From the NCBI RefSeq assembly GCF_003073045.1, contig NC_037601.1, positions 4,929,872 to 4,993,871 on the forward strand: a stretch of 64,000 nt of DNA, written 5' to 3'. Positions 60,401-64,000 of the stretch are shown here, one piece after another (positions within the stretch are counted from its first letter, which is position 1; each line of letters begins with the position of its first letter). Below the pieces are notes generated by a model. The model was not told the DNA's origin. It was given only the letters and a program-made list of their open reading frames with translations, and did not search any database. A program made the position numbers and the translations under genes. Source of the stretch: Pomacea canaliculata (taxonomy: Eukaryota > Mollusca > Gastropoda > Architaenioglossa > Ampullariidae).

Positions 60401-63400
60401 AGTATGAGTATGAGTCCAAGACAGCATCAAACTAAATGGAGAAGATACTGAGGAAGTCAACAGTTTCACCTATCTTTTGTTCAAAATGTCAAACACCGGG
60501 GGTGAGGAGGTGGAGATTCGGTCCCGACTGGCGAAAGCCAGTCACGCCTTCGCCTCACTCAGGGGCACATGGAAGGCAAAAAACATCAGCCAGAAGATCA
60601 AGCTGAGAATCTTCAAGTCAAATGTGATCAGCACCCTCCTTTACGGATCAGAATCCTGGAAGATGACCAAAACCATCAGTAACAAGCTTGACGTCTTCCA
60701 AAACAGATGCCTCAGGCGCATACTTAACATCTTTTGGCCAAATACCATCACCAACGAAGAACTCCACCGAAGAACTGAAACCGAGTCCATCACCACGCAG
60801 GTTCAACAAAGGCGTTGGCGATGGATTGGACATCCCCCAGAAGACAGCAATGTTTTGTAATGTTTTTTTGGAAAAGTGAAACAAATGAAGTTCACAATAC
60901 TGATAAAATATTCGCCACCTGCCATGACGACATGGAGTCGTAAGTGGCACACACCAGGCTCGTACTCCAGGCCCCGGACAGTGATTCCAGTCAATTTGGT
61001 GCAGTCTGACTCTTCTTGAAAGTTTAACCAGTTCTCCAAGTATTTTGGTATGTCAACCATGCAGTTTTCTTCATTTTTTTTTTTTACTCATTTCCCAACT
61101 CATTTTTAGCTCACTAGTAGATAATGTTTGAGTATTCTGCTGTTTTTGTGAGTGTGCATGCTGAGTAGATTGCAGTAACAATTGTCTTTCATTTCTGTTT
61201 ATTTTGCTAACAGGGAAATGTTCTAAAAGCACTCACATATTCATGTCTATGTACCTTTTATTACCTGAAATGATGTAGCGTGCTCTATTTTATCATCATG
61301 CAAAATTTAGCACAGTGTCAATAATTAAGAGTATCCGATGTTTAGGAAAAACATGGTGGGTTTGCTCAAAATCTTTGAACCTGCTTTTCTCAATAAGGCG
61401 ACCACCGTACTTCCACGCTTCAAAGCTTTATAACTCAATTTTAGGACTAGAAGAATAACTTTGTATCAAATAAAGAGCAAAACCATGTACATTTCCAAAA
61501 TATGAAATTTGTAAAATCTCAAATTTCTGACTTGACTCATTTCGTCGTGGCTTGTAACATTTCACAATTAATAATTTGCATGCAGTCAAAGCCTGACAGA
61601 CTCAAAACAGATTAAAGACAACACAATGACTAAAACTCACTAAAAGCGATTTAAGATAATGAAATTACTCTTTAAACAAGTCTGGTCAGGACTTTACAAT
61701 ACAGCCCTGAAGAAAACGGTCAGAAGCTCATAAGAAGGCAAAAAGAAAGAAAAAAAGAAAAAAAAATCCCAGATAAGAAAGAAATCCGCGGAAATCTCTT
61801 TTCCCTCCTCTTTTTCCCTGATCATTTCACTTGTTTTTTTCAAGTTACATCAAAAGAAACTCACGGGATAGGAGACGCTGTCACCCACGCACACAGGCAC
61901 GCAAACCTACACACTCACAAATCTAGTGATCCACTTATTTCTTAACCAGCCAGACAGGCAGCCTGCCAGCTAACCTGCGTCTCACTCTTTCTTACTGCTC
62001 AGTGATCACGTACGTACCTGCGGTACCCGAGTAGCCGGAGACAGTAAGTTTGTAGTTTGTCTCAGGACCGCCCACACGGAATGTCGAGTACACAGCACCG
62101 TACACTATTCCTTTTTCATTTTCCATGAACACTGACAAGCGCCATGATCCATATGATGTCAGTGTGTGAAGCGTGGACAAGCCTGAGACAAGACATGGCA
62201 ATCATCTCATGTCAACAGATAAGTCCAGCAGTGAAATATTTGTGTTCATCTTGCTCAAGAGTTCTCATGAACCACAGAAGTGTCGCTGATCATTACCTCT
62301 ACTATGATGTTATAAAAATATTGACATTATTCTTAGACTTTAGATGATAAAAAGGTAAGTCACAAACTTATTGATATTTTAGCGTTGTTGTGTTATTACT
62401 ACTAATAATAAAGCACATTTTCCATGTAAATAATAGGTCAACGCGTTGCATACAAAAAACAACAAATCTACAGTCAACCATACAGAAACATTAGGAAAAG
62501 CATCATGAAGCATACATCAACATAAATTGTACAACAGATAACACCAGCACTGGAAGAAGAATTAATTAGTGGGTAGAACTGTAATCCTGATTTGAAAATA
62601 TGTTTGTGAAAGAGAAAGGCTTTAAGGAAGTATTTGAAGGCTTCGGATGTAGGCGCAAGGCGAATAGAGGGAGAACATGTCAAGCAGTGTGGCATGAGAA
62701 GGGAAAGGAGAGTCTACTGTCTGACACAGAGAAGAGAGCAACAAACTAGAGTGGTAAGGTGTCAGTACACACACACACGTGCAAACTCAGATACATAGAG
62801 TTGTATTTACACAGAGCGATATATATCTTTAAAAAGGTATGAAACTACAATCATGACACATATACACAGGTGGTTATAAGACCATCTTCACAAACTAGAT
62901 GTAGACAAATATATATATATAGATTGCTTGAAGGACATTTTTACACCCAATATCCTTATCACAACAAAACAAAATTATAGACTATAATACAACTGCTCGA
63001 AATATTTTAGCTACTGTGCATTAATAAAGTTCTGAACCTATCCACACCATGCAATCAGATAATCATACAGAAAACAAAACAGCAAAAAATAAAAAAACAA
63101 AACAAAAACAAACCACATGATATGCAGCAGGATGCTAAGCATGCTAAGGAAATAGTACACAAAATATTGAGCAATATGAATCGTAAAACAAAAATATAAT
63201 AAAGCAACATAAACAACCTTTGTATTAACCAGTATACATCACACAAACAACACAATAAAACAGAATACCTGATTACAGACTAACTTTGACTGTAAAACTA
63301 AATGTCGAGGTTACAATTATGCAGGAGGAGCGAGTAATGCCAGAGAATGAAAGAGATATGTACAACATCTTACCCAGCCAAACATCGTCAGAGTTGTGAC

Positions 63401-63484
63401 CAATAGAGGGTTTACCAAACCTTGTTCATATTCTGTCCAGTTCCGGTCAAAGTCAGCGTCTCTGTCAAAACGTCTCTGGAAAAT
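57419..63484 (-). CDS. Fibrinogen-related domain (FReD) protein, last three exons, partial
   Basis: Ends a secreted lectin-like gene whose 5' exons lie beyond the window. Exon 63484-63374 encodes IFQRRFDRDADFDRNWTEYE and ends WLG with donor GTAAGA. Exon 62182-62018 gives LSTLHTLTSYGSWRLSVFME and NYKLTVSGYSGTAG. Exon 57621-57419 gives DQMSKSNGYEFSTYDRDPYG, AGAWWYPEDC and stops after RMEIMPQ. The phases (1 and 1) match across both introns and the text is the standard C-terminal half of a fibrinogen domain, with the paired Cys around GAWW. One oddity: in the first exon GFGKPSIGHNSDDVWLG needs one extra base near 63416; at 111 bp the exon is one short of the 112 expected. FReD lectins such as ficolins and mollusc FREPs bind sugars in innate defence. 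Which subtype this is cannot be told without the 5' exons. Confidence 0.83.
57919..60860 (+). mobile_element. RTE-like LINE with nearly whole endonuclease, broken reverse transcriptase
   Basis: Starts with a leader (GGGACCCCGGGGTATGCTTG) also seen at 31805. A 532-residue frame (58085-59683) holds an APE-type endonuclease: GCWNVQTLYQTGR, SEVRWTGTGKRR, LLIIGDLNAKVGSD and SSDHTLVIA supply the Asn, Glu, Asp-Asn and Asp-His catalytic residues. A charged linker and GKAPGADGITTAEMLK follow. A TAG replaces a Trp codon at 59681. The reverse transcriptase then continues in shifting frames: LPKKGDLGDCNNWRGITLLS, VKQGCILSPFLFILAMDW and LYFADDIALLSHHHQ are visible. The copy ends at about WRWIGH, so the last 80 residues are missing. 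Proteins of this type are often misnamed craniofacial development protein 2. It lies antisense in an intron of the fibrinogen-domain gene. Confidence 0.9.
60861..62017. other. Intron DNA of the fibrinogen-domain gene
   Basis: AT-rich intron sequence between the LINE and the exon at 62018. An 85-residue minus-strand frame at 61060-60803 has no family I recognise. Confidence 0.55.
62183..63373. other. Intron DNA of the fibrinogen-domain gene
   Basis: No exon recognised. A minus-strand patch at 62700-62580 (APTSEAFKYFLKAFLFHK) resembles the C-terminal end of L2/CR1-type LINEs but is short. Confidence 0.45.
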
Positions 63485-64000
63485 CTGCACATCACACAAG
63501 TTCACAGGTCGTTACTATGGGTACCAAAGGGCAGCATGCTCGACAGAATTCAACACTAATCACAGTTTAATGAGTTGACAAAGGATGAGTCATAATTGAC
63601 AAAATATAACAGCTTACGACTTTTATTAGCTGTGATCATGACAACACTTCACGGTTACGATAAACTATGTGAACCTGGTATAATGGCATAATAGTGACAT
63701 TCATGTAAACATAATATACACTTTGCTGGCTGTAAATGTGTGACATCAAGTGGTTGTGATCAATCATATGGGAACATAATAAACCTAACAAATGCATGAT
63801 ACACGCCGCGATTACAAAAGCATTTTTTCAACTCCTTATCAAACCTACAGTCCCAGATCATAAAGCAGGAATGGATGCAAGAGGTTACAGGATGCGACTA
63901 CAGACAACCGACACACGCACACCAACACACTAAATGTAGGCCTGTCTAGAACAACCCTCAACCCACGGAGTCTACCTGAGACATAGACAAACTGTTGGAA
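63485..64000. other. Intron or upstream DNA of the fibrinogen-domain gene
   Basis: No further exon of the minus-strand gene could be identified before the window edge. Confidence 0.5.

Noticed and set aside
60803-61060. 85-residue minus-strand frame (ITVRGLEYEPGVCHLRLH) as an exon of the fibrinogen-domain gene
   Set aside because: The flanking exons already join in phase (62018 to 57621) and give a continuous fibrinogen domain, so nothing is missing between them. Family unknown.
1-64000. LTR retrotransposon, retrovirus-like, Polinton, CRISPR array, tRNA or rRNA gene
   Set aside because: No long terminal repeats, protease/integrase motifs, capsid genes, spaced short repeats, cloverleaf or rRNA landmarks were found by eye. 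A search with dedicated tools could still find very old copies.

Overview
The window looks like nuclear DNA of an animal, most likely a lophotrochozoan and quite possibly a gastropod mollusc. It is AT-rich, its genes are split into short exons with GT-AG introns, and it is full of hAT transposons and their short derivatives, LINE fragments, SINE tails and micro/minisatellites. The gene families (CD225/IFITM-like, GT11 fucosyltransferase, GT14 GlcNAc-transferase, fibrinogen-related domain) fit a mollusc well, but the species is inferred and not shown. I saw no LTR retrotransposon, retrovirus, Polinton, rRNA gene, tRNA gene or CRISPR array.

Layout. 1-3830: last intron and last exon of a CD225-like gene (A), with a complete hAT element (327-2748) in the intron and a short hAT-type element nested inside that. 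3831-11960: mostly non-coding, with a dead METTL24-like methyltransferase gene (6140-7260, minus) and two terminal exons of an unrecognised gene (11296-11640, minus). 11960-29803: the core of the CD225-like cluster. A roughly 5 kb segment (11960-16741) is repeated at 24240-29803. The first copy carries a decayed gene (B), the second an intact 153-aa gene (D), and an intact 149-aa gene (C, 20804-24059) lies between them. 29804-32290: the 3' flank of D and two repeat insertions. 32293-40776: a large inverted duplication. The right arm holds an intact alpha-1,2-fucosyltransferase gene (minus, 38760-40493). The left arm holds a copy that lost its whole catalytic domain. A 30-bp minisatellite fills part of the spacer.

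41477-44174 (minus): an intact five-exon core-2-type beta-1,6-N-acetylglucosaminyltransferase (GT14, 436 aa). 44175-57418: a gene-poor stretch with SINEs, a 429-bp hAT-type element, jockey/CR1-like LINE pieces and a nearly whole ZBED-type hAT transposon (53253-55908) with a perfect 8-bp target duplication. 57419-63484 (minus): the last three exons of a fibrinogen-related-domain gene that continues past the right edge. An RTE-like LINE sits in its largest intron.

How the genes relate. The fucosyltransferase and the GT14 enzyme are neighbours on one strand and both act on O-glycan chains in the Golgi. The CD225-like membrane proteins and the fibrinogen-related lectin domain belong to families with roles in innate defence in other animals. 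Any functional link between these groups is inference. The most notable structures are the repeated birth and decay of CD225-like genes and the inverted fucosyltransferase duplication.
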